The notes below the pieces were generated by a model that saw only the letters and a program-made list of their open reading frames with translations, did not search any database and was not told where the DNA came from. From the NCBI GenBank assembly GCA_963422745.1, contig OY730477.1, positions 682,001-746,000 of the forward strand: 64,000 nt of DNA, read 5' to 3'. A program made the translations under genes and the position numbers. The stretch is from G963422745 sp963422745 (GTDB taxonomy: Bacteria > Actinomycetota > Acidimicrobiia > Acidimicrobiales > Aldehydirespiratoraceae). Of the stretch, positions 17,092 to 26,037 are shown in pieces (position 1 is the first letter of the stretch; every line of letters begins with the position of its first letter).

Positions 17092-19119
17092 ATGCGTGCA
17101 GTTGAGAGCTACGTGGAGGGTGCCTGGCATGGCGTGAAGAATGGACGGCCAGTGCTTCACGCGGTCACTGGCGATCCCGTGGCCACCGTGTCAACTACCG
17201 GGATCGATTTCGGCCGTGCCACGCACCATGCCCGCACAGTAGGTGGCCCTGGCCTGACAGAGATGACATTTCATGAGCGGGCCGCGATGCTTCATGCGCT
17301 GGCTACGCATCTGCTCGGCGATACCGGACACCTCTATTCGCAGTCCGAGGCAACGGGTGCCACCCGAGCCGATTCGCGAATAGACATCGAAGGTGGCATC
17401 GGTGTTCTCAAGGCCTACGCCGGCAAGGGTCGCCGAGAGTTGCCGAACGACAAGGTATGGGTTGACGGCCGACCCGAGTCGCTGAGCCGAGACGGCTCCT
17501 TTGCCGGTGTTCATATATTCGTCCCTCGCCAAGGGGTAGCCGTCCAGATAAACGCCTTCAATTTCCCCTGCTGGGCCATGCTCGAAAAACTTGCCCCCAC
17601 TTTGCTGGCAGGCATGCCCACCATCGTCAAGGCTGCTTCGGTGACGTCGTATCTCACCGAGTCACTGGTGCGTCGGATCATCGAGTCCGCGATCCTCCCC
17701 GAGGGCTCGCTGCAGTTGATCTCCGGCGAGCCGGGAGATCTGCTTGATCATCTCGGCGAACAGGACACGGTGGCTTTCACGGGATCGGCTGCAACCGCAG
17801 CGGCACTGCGGACCCATCGCAACCTGGTTGACAAGTCGGTGCGATTCAACGCGGAGGCCGATTCGCTCAATGCAGCGATCTTGGGTGAATCAGCTACCCC
17901 CGGTTCGCCCGAGTTCGAGTTGTTCATAGATGCCGTCGTTGCTGAGACCACAGTAAAGGCTGGCCAGAAATGCACAGCGGTCCGCCGGATGATCGTGCCG
18001 AGCGCAACACAAAGCGAGGTGATTGAGGCATTAGTGCAGCGGATCCGGCAGGTTCGCGTAGGTAATCCGGCCGGTGCAGACACCGACATGGGTCCGCTGG
18101 TGTCGCTTGACCAACGCAATCAGGTGTGCCAAGCGGTGGCCAAATTATCTGAAGCGGCCGATGTGTTGATTGACGACTGCGAGTTCCACGGAGTCAATGT
18201 CGACCGGGGGGCGTTCATGGCACCGACCGTGTTGAGGGCACACGATGCCCGAGCCGTAGCAATCCACAGCGTGGAGGCATTCGGTCCGGTCACGACCGTA
18301 ATTACCTACGACGGCCTTGACGATGCTGTTGAACTTGCCGCAGCGGGTCGCGGTAGCCTTGTGGCTACGGTGGCAACGGCCGATGACGACGAAGCGGCAA
18401 AGCTCACGCTCGGCATAGCAGCCCACCACGGCCGGATACACGTGCTTGACGCGGCGTGCGGCCATTCCTCCACGGGTCACGGCTCGCCGTTGCCCCAACT
18501 GGTGCATGGAGGACCTGGTCGCGCGGGAGGAGGTGAAGAACTGGGCGGTCTCCGCAGTGTCATGCAACACATGCAGCGAACTGCGGTTCAGGGCTCGCCC
18601 GACAAACTCACCGCTATCACCGGCACCTGGGTTGACGGCAGTCGCCGCAACGATCCGGGCCACCCTTTCAAGTTGCACTTTGAGGAACTGCGCATAGGTG
18701 ATGCTTTGGAGACCGGGTCCCGCACGGTCACGATCGAAGACATCGAGAGATTCGCCGATCTCACCGGCGACCGCTTCTACGCACATATGGACGAAGAGGC
18801 CGCCAGAGCCAGCCCTGTCTTTGAGGGTCGGGTTGCGCACGGCTACTTCGTGGTTGCCGCTGCGGCAGGGTTGTTCGTTTGGCCCGACCCAGGTCCGGTG
18901 CTGGCCAACTACGGACTCGATAATCTACGGTTCGCCACTCCCACCTATCCGGGGGCACAGCTGCGGGTGATGCTCACGTGCAAACAGAAATCGCTGCGGG
19001 CCGGGGCTGGTTACGGCGAGGTGCGCTGGGACACCCAGGTGATCGACTCCGGCGACAATGTTGTGGCTGCTTATGACGTTTTGACCATGGTGGCCTGCCG
19101 GACTGAGACGCAACGATGA
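17092..19119 (+). CDS. paaZ: Bifunctional oxepin-CoA hydrolase / 3-oxo-5,6-dehydrosuberyl-CoA semialdehyde dehydrogenase
   Basis: 675 residues, the normal PaaZ length, with an AGGAGG ribosome site just upstream. The N-terminal aldehyde dehydrogenase domain (about 1-500) carries the catalytic cysteine in TTVKAGQKCTAVRR and the glutamate region FNAEADSLNAAIL. The C-terminal MaoC-type hydratase domain (about 530-670) shows DLTGDRFYAHMDEEAA and FEGRVAHGYFVVAAAAGLF. PaaZ opens the oxepin-CoA ring and oxidises the resulting aldehyde in aerobic phenylacetate degradation. Its 3' end is part of a 125-bp tandem duplication that also contains the paaA start. Confidence 0.95.
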   Translation: MRAVESYVEGAWHGVKNGRPVLHAVTGDPVATVSTTGIDFGRATHHARTVGGPGLTEMTFHERAAMLHALATHLLGDTGHLYSQSEATGATRADSRIDIEGGIGVLKAYAGKGRRELPNDKVWVDGRPESLSRDGSFAGVHIFVPRQGVAVQINAFNFPCWAMLEKLAPTLLAGMPTIVKAASVTSYLTESLVRRIIESAILPEGSLQLISGEPGDLLDHLGEQDTVAFTGSAATAAALRTHRNLVDKSVRFNAEADSLNAAILGESATPGSPEFELFIDAVVAETTVKAGQKCTAVRRMIVPSATQSEVIEALVQRIRQVRVGNPAGADTDMGPLVSLDQRNQVCQAVAKLSEAADVLIDDCEFHGVNVDRGAFMAPTVLRAHDARAVAIHSVEAFGPVTTVITYDGLDDAVELAAAGRGSLVATVATADDDEAAKLTLGIAAHHGRIHVLDAACGHSSTGHGSPLPQLVHGGPGRAGGGEELGGLRSVMQHMQRTAVQGSPDKLTAITGTWVDGSRRNDPGHPFKLHFEELRIGDALETGSRTVTIEDIERFADLTGDRFYAHMDEEAARASPVFEGRVAHGYFVVAAAAGLFVWPDPGPVLANYGLDNLRFATPTYPGAQLRVMLTCKQKSLRAGAGYGEVRWDTQVIDSGDNVVAAYDVLTMVACRTETQR

Positions 19120-19300
19120 TTCGTAACGCTGAGCAGTTCGACAGTGTGATCGCTGCGGATGAGCGCATCGAGTGCGGCGACAATGTTGTGGCTGCTTATG
19201 ACGTTTTGACCATGGTGGCCTGCCGGACTGAGACGCAACGATGATTCGTAACGCTGAGCAGTTCAACGCTGTGATCGCTGCGGATGAGCGCATCGAGTGC
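19051..19300 (+). repeat. 125-bp tandem duplication spanning the paaZ/paaA junction
   Basis: Copy 1 is 19051-19175 and copy 2 is 19176-19300; they differ at only a few bases (for example GACAGT versus AACGCT in the paaA part). Each copy contains the last 22 codons of paaZ, the ATGA overlap and the first 20 codons of paaA. The result is that a second ATGA junction, at 19241-19244, now precedes the true paaA. Confidence 0.95.
19116..19244 (+). pseudogene. 42-codon mini-ORF: paaA start fused to paaZ tail
   Basis: Created by the 125-bp duplication. It begins at the original paaA ATG overlapping the paaZ stop (ATGA, 19116-19119), reads the first 20 paaA codons (MIRNAEQFDSVIAADERIEC), then continues in frame into the repeated last 22 codons of paaZ and stops in the second ATGA, at which the real paaA starts. 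It is unlikely to have a function as a protein but would pass ribosomes from paaZ to paaA. Confidence 0.7.
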
Positions 19301-20371
19301 GAAGACTGGATGCCTGAGAATTATCGCCGAACACTTATACGCCAGATCGCCCAGCATGCGCATTCGGAGATAATCGGCATGCAACCCGAAGGCGAATGGA
19401 TAACCCGCGCACCGTCGCTGCGGCGTAAGGCAATACTCACCGCCAAGGTGCAAGACGAAGCTGGTCATGGCCTTTACCTATACGGAGCCGCTGAAACGCT
19501 CGGCCCGGACCGTTCGGTACTGCTTGATCTGTTGCACAACAAGCAACAGAAGTACTCCAGCATCTTCAACTATCCCGCGCCGACCTGGGCCGATGTGGGA
19601 GCGATTGGGTGGTTAGTTGACGGTGCTGCGATCACCAACCAGATCCCGCTTTGCCGGTGCTCCTACGGCCCATACGGACGTGCGATGGTGCGAATCTGTA
19701 AGGAGGAGAGCTTCCACCAACGTCAAGGATTCCAGATCCTGCTGGCATTGTGCGAGGGCACGGCGGCCCAGAAGCGGATGGCCCAGGGGGCACTTGATCG
19801 CTGGTGGTGGCCGAGCATCATGATGTTTGGGCCACCCGACTCCGAATCGGTGCACAACGCTCGCAACATGGCCTGGGGGATCAAGCGCTACACCAACGAC
19901 GAACTGCGACAGAACTTTGTCGACATGACCGTTCCCCAGGCCGAGGTTCTCGGGTTGGAGATCCCCGATCCGGACCTGGCCTGGAACCCGGATCGAGGTC
20001 ACTACGACTTCGGCGAGCCCGACTGGGAGGAGTTCACCCGGATGGTGCGAGGCGAGGGGGAACTACCCGATCAAAGAATCGCCGTCCGACGAGCGGCTCA
20101 CGACAACGGCTCGTGGGTACGCGACGCGGCCTCAGCGGCCGCCTCCCAGCGGGTTTCGGTCTCTGAGTCGGTGGATGTGGATGCTGCCTCGCAGCCGGTT
20201 TCGGTCTCTAAGTCGGCGGATGTGGATGTTGGTTCCGAGCGGGTTTCGGTCTCTGAGTTGGTGGATGTGGATGTCGGCTCCCAGCGGGTTTCGGCTACCA
20301 AGACGCCCGATGTCGGCTCCCAGCCGGCATCGTCGCGCACACCGGCTACTTCCAGCAGAGACGTGACATGA
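19241..20371 (+). CDS. paaA: 1,2-phenylacetyl-CoA epoxidase, catalytic subunit
   Basis: 376 residues. The di-iron ligand motifs of the ferritin-like monooxygenase are visible as QDEAGHGLYLYG and CKEESFHQRQGF (two ExxH). With PaaB, PaaC, PaaD and PaaE it forms the epoxidase that converts phenylacetyl-CoA to the ring-1,2-epoxide with O2. The normal protein should end near residue 300; here residues about 301-376 are an extra Ser/Val/Asp-rich tail built of 15-residue repeats. Start 19241 is chosen because the earlier paaA start copy at 19116 is out of frame. The stop overlaps paaB (ATGA). Confidence 0.95.
   Translation: MIRNAEQFNAVIAADERIECEDWMPENYRRTLIRQIAQHAHSEIIGMQPEGEWITRAPSLRRKAILTAKVQDEAGHGLYLYGAAETLGPDRSVLLDLLHNKQQKYSSIFNYPAPTWADVGAIGWLVDGAAITNQIPLCRCSYGPYGRAMVRICKEESFHQRQGFQILLALCEGTAAQKRMAQGALDRWWWPSIMMFGPPDSESVHNARNMAWGIKRYTNDELRQNFVDMTVPQAEVLGLEIPDPDLAWNPDRGHYDFGEPDWEEFTRMVRGEGELPDQRIAVRRAAHDNGSWVRDAASAAASQRVSVSESVDVDAASQPVSVSKSADVDVGSERVSVSELVDVDVGSQRVSATKTPDVGSQPASSRTPATSSRDVT
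20144..20335 (+). repeat. 45-bp coding repeat forming the PaaA C-terminal tail
   Basis: Units start at 20144, 20189, 20234 and 20279 (45 bp apart) and a shortened one at 20318. The translated units read SQRVSVSESVDVDAA, SQPVSVSKSADVDVG, SERVSVSELVDVDVG, SQRVSATKTPDVG. Because the unit is 15 codons the frame is kept through to paaB. Confidence 0.92.
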
Positions 20372-20649
20372 GCGACTGGCCGATGTGGGAGGTGTTCGTG
20401 CGAGCGCGCCGCGGTGTCAGCCATGTTCATGTTGGCAGCCTTCACGCCGCGGACTCCGAGATGGCTTTGCAATCCGCCCGCGATCTATACACCCGCCGCC
20501 GCGAAGGGGTGAGTCTTTGGGTGGTGCGCTCTGCGGATGTAGTGGCATCGGACCCCGACGACGTAGACGAACTGTTCGAACCCGCCAACGACAAGGACTA
20601 CCGCTACCCGACCCATTACCAGCTTCCCGCGGAAGTCGACCATATCTGA
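20368..20649 (+). CDS. paaB: 1,2-phenylacetyl-CoA epoxidase, subunit B
   Basis: 93 residues, the usual PaaB size, with the family opening WPMWEVFVRARRGVSHVHVG and the conserved HAADSEMALQSARDLYTRR block. PaaB is the small bridging subunit of the epoxidase complex. It starts inside the paaA stop (ATGA) and is followed one base later by paaC. Confidence 0.95.
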   Translation: MSDWPMWEVFVRARRGVSHVHVGSLHAADSEMALQSARDLYTRRREGVSLWVVRSADVVASDPDDVDELFEPANDKDYRYPTHYQLPAEVDHI

Positions 20650-20650
20650 C

Positions 20651-21394
20651 GTGACCGATCTGTTGCGTCACGTACTTCGCCACGGCGACCGCGCATTGGT
20701 GCTCGCCCAACGCCTTGGGCAGTGGATAACGCATTCCCCTGAACTTGAACAGGACATGGCGTTCGCCAACATCAGCCTCGACCTGATCGGGCAGGCCCGC
20801 TATCTGTACACCTACGCAGGGGAACAGGAAGGACAAGGCCATGACGAGGACCATTTCGCCTATTGGAGGGGACCCACGGAGTTCTACAACCCGCTGATCG
20901 TGGAACAGCCCAACGGCGACTTCGCGCAGACCATCGCCCGTCAGTTCCTACATGACTGCTATGCGCTCGCCTACTGGCAAGCCATGACGGGCTCCGCTGA
21001 TGCCACTCTTGCCGGTTTGGCGGAGCGGGCCCGCTCTGAGACAGCGTTTCATCTGCGCCACGCGCGAAGCTGGCTGGTGAGGCTCGGAACCGGCACCGAA
21101 GAAAGTCACGCACGCATGCAGAACGGTCTTGATGCGATGTGGTGCTACACCGATGAGCTCGGACCGATCTCCGATGAGGCCGATTTGAGAGCGGTAGGTT
21201 TGGTGCGTGACGGTGATCTGCGTGCGGTTTGGGAGGCTGCGGTAAAGACCGGATTGGCTGAGGCCTCGCTTGTCCGTCCCGACGTTGAGGTAGCACACAG
21301 CGGTGGATGGCAAGGCGACCACAGTGAGCATTTGGATGAACTACTTGAGGAGTTGCAGTCGGTTGCCAGAGCTCATCGGGGGGCTAAATGGTGA
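20651..21394 (+). CDS. paaC: 1,2-phenylacetyl-CoA epoxidase, structural subunit C
   Basis: 247 residues starting at a GTG one base after paaB. The ferritin-like fold of PaaC is seen in NISLDLIGQARYLYTYAGE, ARQFLHDCYALAYW and FHLRHARSWLVRLG. PaaC lacks a working di-iron site in characterised systems and stabilises PaaA. The stop overlaps paaD by seven bases. Confidence 0.95.
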   Translation: MTDLLRHVLRHGDRALVLAQRLGQWITHSPELEQDMAFANISLDLIGQARYLYTYAGEQEGQGHDEDHFAYWRGPTEFYNPLIVEQPNGDFAQTIARQFLHDCYALAYWQAMTGSADATLAGLAERARSETAFHLRHARSWLVRLGTGTEESHARMQNGLDAMWCYTDELGPISDEADLRAVGLVRDGDLRAVWEAAVKTGLAEASLVRPDVEVAHSGGWQGDHSEHLDELLEELQSVARAHRGAKW

Positions 21395-21984
21395 GAGTCG
21401 GAGATTTCGACATCGTGGTTGACGGTGTTGCGGACATCGTGGGTTCGGTGCAGGACCCGGAACTGCCCGATGTGACGATCGGCGATCTCGGCATGGTTCG
21501 TGATCTAACCGTGGTTGACGGTGTTGCGGACATCGTGGGTTCGGTGCAGGACCCGGAGCTGCCCGATGTGACGATTGGTGATCTCGGTATGGTTCGTGAT
21601 CTACGCATGGTTGACGGTGTCGTTGAGGTCGTACTTGTCGCTACCTATACGGGTTGTCCAGCGGTCGAACAGATCCGCGAAGACGTTGAGTCTGCACTGG
21701 GCGAAGCCGGGTACAGCTCCAGGATCCGGTTTGCGATGAACCCGCCATGGAGCACGGACATGATCACCGACTCCGGACGCCGCAAGCTCGTCTCGGTAGG
21801 CATCGCCGAACCCTGCCGGGTTGGCTCCACAGACCCGACGGTGCTAATCGACTTTCCCGTGAGTTGCCCCAGGTGTGGATCGCGCCGCACCCGTCGCCGA
21901 GCCGAGTTCGGTGCAACAGCCTGCAAATCGTTGCATACCTGCGAGCGCTGCAGGGAACCGTTCGAGGCATTCAAGCCACGATGA
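21388..21984 (+). CDS. paaD: Phenylacetyl-CoA epoxidase maturation protein PaaD, with internal 32-residue duplication
   Basis: 198 residues; family members are usually about 30 shorter. It is a MIP18/DUF59 protein thought to help Fe-S assembly of PaaE. The core block DPELPDVTIGDLGMVRDL occurs twice, because a 96-bp in-frame unit is duplicated, before VLVATYTGCPAVEQI. The C-terminus has the zinc-ribbon-like CPRCGSRRTRRRAEFG and HTCERCREPFEAF. ATG 21388 overlaps the paaC end and the stop overlaps the paaE start (ATGA). Confidence 0.92.
   Translation: MVRVGDFDIVVDGVADIVGSVQDPELPDVTIGDLGMVRDLTVVDGVADIVGSVQDPELPDVTIGDLGMVRDLRMVDGVVEVVLVATYTGCPAVEQIREDVESALGEAGYSSRIRFAMNPPWSTDMITDSGRRKLVSVGIAEPCRVGSTDPTVLIDFPVSCPRCGSRRTRRRAEFGATACKSLHTCERCREPFEAFKPR
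21418..21609 (+). repeat. 96-bp in-frame tandem duplication in paaD
   Basis: GTTGACGGTGTTGCGGACAT starts at 21418 and 21514; a diverged third start (GTTGACGGTGTCG) is at 21610. The copies differ by a handful of third-position changes, so the event is recent but not the latest. The unit is exactly 32 codons and adds a second N-terminal half-domain to PaaD. Confidence 0.93.
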
Positions 21985-23129
21985 CCGCCCCTTGCGTCGC
22001 CGCCGAGGGTCACACGGGAGCTGTTGAAGACGGTTCAGTTCCAACAAACCCAGGGGCAACAGCACCAACCTTCGTTTCGTTGCGGGTGTCGCAAGTCCGT
22101 CGCGACACAGACGACTCCGTCGTGGTCCGCTTCGATACCGGCGCAGACCCCCGATTCCGGTTCAGCCACGGGCAGCACCTTACTCTGCGGCGCGATTTCG
22201 ACGGTGTTGAGGCGCGTCGCAGCTATTCGATCTGCGCCCCGGCGCCGAAAGGCCCCCTTCAGGTTGCGATCAAGCGTGTGCAGGGCGGGGTCTTCTCGAC
22301 ATGGGCCAACACCGAACTTGCGGTCGGCGAGGAACTTGACGTAATGACCCCAACCGGGCGGTTTACACACGAACTCGACTCGCAGGCCGCACGCTGCTAC
22401 GCCCTTGTGGCCGCGGGAAGCGGGATCACACCAGTATTGTCGATCGCCGCCACCATCCTGCACGCCGAGTCTCGGTCGCAGGTATCGCTGTTGGTTATCA
22501 ACCGTACTTCCGCTTCGATTATGTTGCTCAGCGACATCGAAGCGCTACGGAACAGGTTCTTGGGGCGGGTGCAGATATCGCACCTGTTGACCCGCGAGCA
22601 CAGCGAGGTTCCGTTGCTGTCCGCTCGCCCCGACCGGCACCGCTTCGAGTCTCTCTGTAAGGCTGGCTTGCTACCGGCACAACCCGATGAGGTATTCGTT
22701 TGTGGACCCGTGGAACTCGTCAGGATCGTTCGTCGTGTCTACGAGACAGCTGGAATCAACCCGGCCCATGTGCACGACGAGCTGTTCACCACCGCGCAGA
22801 CCGGTCGGGTGCGCAGCGAAGCACCCCACAGAAAGGTTCAAGCCCCCGCCGCCGCTGGCACAGGTATTGCGATACTGCACGGACGTGAGACCACTTTTGA
22901 TTTCGGCGAAGACGACACCGTCCTTGAGGCAACCTCTCGCACCCGTCCCGATGTGCCGTTTTCGTGTCGGGCTGGGGTGTGTTCGACGTGTCGGGCCAGG
23001 CTGGTGTCGGGCAGCGTGACGATGGCTGTCACCCATGGTCTGGTACCCGGCGAGAAGGAGGCTGGCTACATTCTGTCGTGTCAGGCAATTCCGACGACAC
23101 CGCACGTGCGGGTTGATTTTGATGCTTGA
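21981..23129 (+). CDS. paaE: 1,2-phenylacetyl-CoA epoxidase reductase
   Basis: 382 residues from the ATG that overlaps the paaD stop; the longer open frame upstream is inside paaD. Ferredoxin-NADP reductase part: FAD motif RRSYSICAP and nucleotide motif AAGSGITPVLSIA, with FVCGPVELV. C-terminal plant-type 2Fe-2S domain: CRAGVCSTCRARLVSG with the fourth cysteine in ILSCQAIP. It passes electrons from NADPH to the PaaA di-iron centre. Confidence 0.95.
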   Translation: MTAPCVAAEGHTGAVEDGSVPTNPGATAPTFVSLRVSQVRRDTDDSVVVRFDTGADPRFRFSHGQHLTLRRDFDGVEARRSYSICAPAPKGPLQVAIKRVQGGVFSTWANTELAVGEELDVMTPTGRFTHELDSQAARCYALVAAGSGITPVLSIAATILHAESRSQVSLLVINRTSASIMLLSDIEALRNRFLGRVQISHLLTREHSEVPLLSARPDRHRFESLCKAGLLPAQPDEVFVCGPVELVRIVRRVYETAGINPAHVHDELFTTAQTGRVRSEAPHRKVQAPAAAGTGIAILHGRETTFDFGEDDTVLEATSRTRPDVPFSCRAGVCSTCRARLVSGSVTMAVTHGLVPGEKEAGYILSCQAIPTTPHVRVDFDA

Positions 23130-23210
23130 ACACTTTGTGACCGAACGGATCGAACTCGTATTCGCTATCAAAGCCGCATTCACTTAGGAAGCACTCAAGA
23201 GGGGGATCAG

Positions 23211-24476
23211 TTGGGGTACGAACCGATCGAGACAGCGTCGGTTGAGGAGTTGCGGGCTCTACAGACCGAGCGATTCACAGCGACGGTCAGGCGGGCCTAC
23301 GACCGCGTTGAGCACTATCGAGTTGCCTTCGACACCGTCGGTGTGGACCCAGGAGACATCAAGGGCCTCGAAGATTTGTCTGGCCTGCCGTTTCTGACCA
23401 AGGACGACCTGCGAAGGAACTACCCGTTCAAGATGCTTGCGGTGCCGCGCAGGGCACTGTCCCGGATTCACGCGTCCTCGGGGACCACAGGCAAGCCCAC
23501 CGTGGTTGGCTACACACGAAATGACATAGAAACCTGGGCGAGCCTGGTCGCACGGTCCATCTATGCCGCCGGAGGCCGCCCGGGCGATGTGATCCATCAA
23601 GGTTATGGCTACGGGCTCTTCACCGGGGGGCTGGGCTTACATTTCGGTGCCGAGAGACTCGGATGTGCCGTAGTGCCGATGGGCGGTGGGCAGACCGAGA
23701 AGCAGGTGCAGCTCATCACGGATCTCGAACCTCGGATCATCACCGTTACCCCGTCTTATTGTTTCAACCTTATAGAGCAGATGCAGCGCCAGGGCATCGA
23801 CCCGGCCAGTTGCTCACTGCAGATCGGCATATTCGGCGCCGAGCCGTGGACCGATGGGATGCGGGTCGAACTTGAGACCCGGCTGGGGATCGACGCCACC
23901 GACATATACGGCCTGTCGGAGGTCATGGGCCCGGGTGTGGCCCAGGAGTGTGTGGAGACCAAGGACGGGCCGACGATCTGGGAAGATCACTTCTACCCCG
24001 AGGTCATCGATCCCGACACCGGCGACGTGCTACCTGACGGCACCGAAGGTGAGCTTGTGATCACCTCGCTCACCAAGGAGGCGTTCCCGGTTATTCGCTA
24101 CCGCACTCGTGACATCACCACGCTGTTGCCGGGTACGGCTCGTACCATGCGTCGGCTTGGTCGTATTACTGGCCGCAGCGACGACATGCTAATCGTTCGA
24201 GGAGTCAACGTGTACCCCTCACAGATAGAACACGAACTGCTTCGGATTCAAGGCCTGACACCGCATTATGAACTGCACCGCGGTCACGACGGAGCCCTGG
24301 CGACCCTCACCGTTCGGGTGGAATCCGTTGAACAAATCGACAATGCCGAGTCGGCCAGGCTCGCTGATGTCACCCGATCCGCCCTAAAGGCCATGGTTGG
24401 TATCACCGTCGCCGTGGAGGTTGTCAATCCGGGCGCAATCCCGCGCAGTCAAGGTAAAGCCCAGCGGGTGCTGTAG
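23211..24476 (+). CDS. paaK: Phenylacetate-CoA ligase
   Basis: 421 residues starting at a TTG preceded by a GAGGGGGAT ribosome site. The adenylate-forming motif is SSGTTGKPTVVGYT, followed by YGYGLFTGGLGLHFGAE, IYGLSEVMGPGVAQEC and the C-terminal RSDDMLIVRGVNVYPSQIE, all typical of PaaK. It activates phenylacetate to phenylacetyl-CoA, the substrate of PaaABCE. It ends six bases from the convergent paaX. Confidence 0.95.
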   Translation: MGYEPIETASVEELRALQTERFTATVRRAYDRVEHYRVAFDTVGVDPGDIKGLEDLSGLPFLTKDDLRRNYPFKMLAVPRRALSRIHASSGTTGKPTVVGYTRNDIETWASLVARSIYAAGGRPGDVIHQGYGYGLFTGGLGLHFGAERLGCAVVPMGGGQTEKQVQLITDLEPRIITVTPSYCFNLIEQMQRQGIDPASCSLQIGIFGAEPWTDGMRVELETRLGIDATDIYGLSEVMGPGVAQECVETKDGPTIWEDHFYPEVIDPDTGDVLPDGTEGELVITSLTKEAFPVIRYRTRDITTLLPGTARTMRRLGRITGRSDDMLIVRGVNVYPSQIEHELLRIQGLTPHYELHRGHDGALATLTVRVESVEQIDNAESARLADVTRSALKAMVGITVAVEVVNPGAIPRSQGKAQRVL

Positions 24477-24482
24477 TGCAAA

Positions 24483-25457
24483 TCAAGGTGCTGTTCGGTT
24501 TGGGGTAAGGCCCGTGGCAGTCGCTGGTACGGAAGCTTTGGTTGTGAAGCGGTTGCGGTGGGCTGCGGGATTGAGCACGAACCCACCGGTGGAGGTCTCA
24601 CATACCCGGCTCAGATGCAGGTCCGAAGCATTCCGCAAGGCCCCATACAGCACCCCGACGAGTTGTCGCGCGGCGTTACCGACCCATTGTTCGGGTAGCA
24701 GCGCAGCGGGAAGAGCCGGGTCATCAAGAACGATACGGCGATAGTCGCTGATCAGAAGCGTGCGCAGTATGAAGGCATACTCCGGGTCGACCAGCGGGCT
24801 TGCCGCGACGGCTGAACCAAGAGGCCCGTAGCGTTCGACCAAATCAGCGTAGGCTTTGCCGAGTCGCTGCAAAGGTGCCACACGGGTGGCCAATGCGAGA
24901 TCATCGAGCCCTCCGGTGCCCATGATCTGCGAGGTCGTGATCAACACCTCGGAGAGATAACCAGAAGGCTTGAGTGCAGCAGCTACCACATCCCCGCCGA
25001 GCGAAGGCGACGCCATAACATTGGGTGCCAGGCTCCCGAAACCCGCCCAGCGCAGCTCACGCCGGATGGCTCTGCGCGTGTCCGCACCGGTGCCGGGGTC
25101 GATAACCACCAAGGTCCACGCCTTGGTCCATTCAGTGCCCGTGGATGCGTAGATTCGCCGATCTGCCCGCACGAAGGTGGCTGCAGCGTCGGGATGGATC
25201 CGATAGAAGCTGCGTCGCCCATGACGGCGGTTCATCAACAGATTGTCTCGAACCAGCCGCCCCAGCGAAGTGCGAACCAGACGGTTGCTGATTCCCAGAG
25301 GCTCAACTAGTTGCGCCAGGCTGCCGAGCCAGACGTCATGGCCGTGCCCGGCGATCGAATCGCCGAAGACTGTGACCAACAGCACCCGAGTACTCGGATC
25401 CCGATGATCCAGGTAGGCGTCGATAAGCGCTCGAGCGTGGCGGTTGACGTCTCGCAT
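24483..25457 (-). CDS. paaX: PaaX-family transcriptional repressor of phenylacetate catabolism
   Basis: 324 residues. The N-terminal winged helix (DPSTRVLLVTVFGDSIAG, LGISNRLVRTSLGRLVRDNL) and the central and C-terminal PaaX domains (SFYRIHP, WTLVVIDPG, YRRIVLDDPALPAALLP) are recognisable. In characterised bacteria PaaX represses paa operons and is released by phenylacetyl-CoA. It is the last gene of a minus-strand set with paaI and a CoA-transferase, converging on paaK. Confidence 0.92.
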   Translation of the reverse strand: MRDVNRHARALIDAYLDHRDPSTRVLLVTVFGDSIAGHGHDVWLGSLAQLVEPLGISNRLVRTSLGRLVRDNLLMNRRHGRRSFYRIHPDAAATFVRADRRIYASTGTEWTKAWTLVVIDPGTGADTRRAIRRELRWAGFGSLAPNVMASPSLGGDVVAAALKPSGYLSEVLITTSQIMGTGGLDDLALATRVAPLQRLGKAYADLVERYGPLGSAVAASPLVDPEYAFILRTLLISDYRRIVLDDPALPAALLPEQWVGNAARQLVGVLYGALRNASDLHLSRVCETSTGGFVLNPAAHRNRFTTKASVPATATGLTPNRTAP

Positions 25458-25459
25458 GG

Positions 25460-26011
25460 TCAGGCATCGGCGATTATGCGGGTGCGGCCCCGGAAAATTG
25501 CGTTGACTGAACCATCCGTTCCCGTGACCGAAACGTCATATATCGCGTTGCGCCCCGCCCGGTGCGCTTCAATGGCAACTGCGTTGAGACGATCGCCAAC
25601 CTTTGCCGGGCGCAGGTACTCAATCGAAGCACCGGCAGCAACAGCTACGGGGCCGTAAGCATTGGAAGCGAACGCCATGGCGGTGTCGGCCAGCATGAAG
25701 ATGATTCCTCCGTGACAAATCGCGTGACCGTTGAGCATCTCCGGCCGCACGGTTATGGCGACCACAGCGGAGCCTGGCACCACGTTGCTGATCGTCATGC
25801 CCATAGCACGAGCATTGCGATCCGTTTCGAGCATCGCCGCGGCAGCGGTCGGCCAGGTGTTTGTTGAGGGGCGGGTCCCGGCTGCAGAGTCGCCAGTCGG
25901 GCGGTTTCGAGCCGCAAGAGCTTCAGTCGTCAACCTTGGCGAATCGTTATCGGAGTGGTTGTCGGTCTGCGGACGAACGACCGGCTGATCTTGGGACTGT
26001 TGATCGCTCAC
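25460..26011 (-). CDS. paaI: Hydroxyphenylacetyl-CoA thioesterase
   Basis: 183-residue hotdog-fold thioesterase. The PaaI catalytic region is HAICHGGIIFMLADTAMAFA (catalytic Asp in LADTA), followed by ASIEYLRPAKVGDRL. The N-terminal about 65 residues are a polar extension not usual for PaaI (typical length about 140), so an internal start such as the methionine of MLETDRNARAMGM is possible. PaaI clears dead-end CoA thioesters of the pathway. Its stop lies two bases from the paaX start. Confidence 0.9.
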   Translation of the reverse strand: MSDQQSQDQPVVRPQTDNHSDNDSPRLTTEALAARNRPTGDSAAGTRPSTNTWPTAAAAMLETDRNARAMGMTISNVVPGSAVVAITVRPEMLNGHAICHGGIIFMLADTAMAFASNAYGPVAVAAGASIEYLRPAKVGDRLNAVAIEAHRAGRNAIYDVSVTGTDGSVNAIFRGRTRIIADA

Positions 26012-26037
26012 GAAACGAGATGATACAACCCGTTTAG

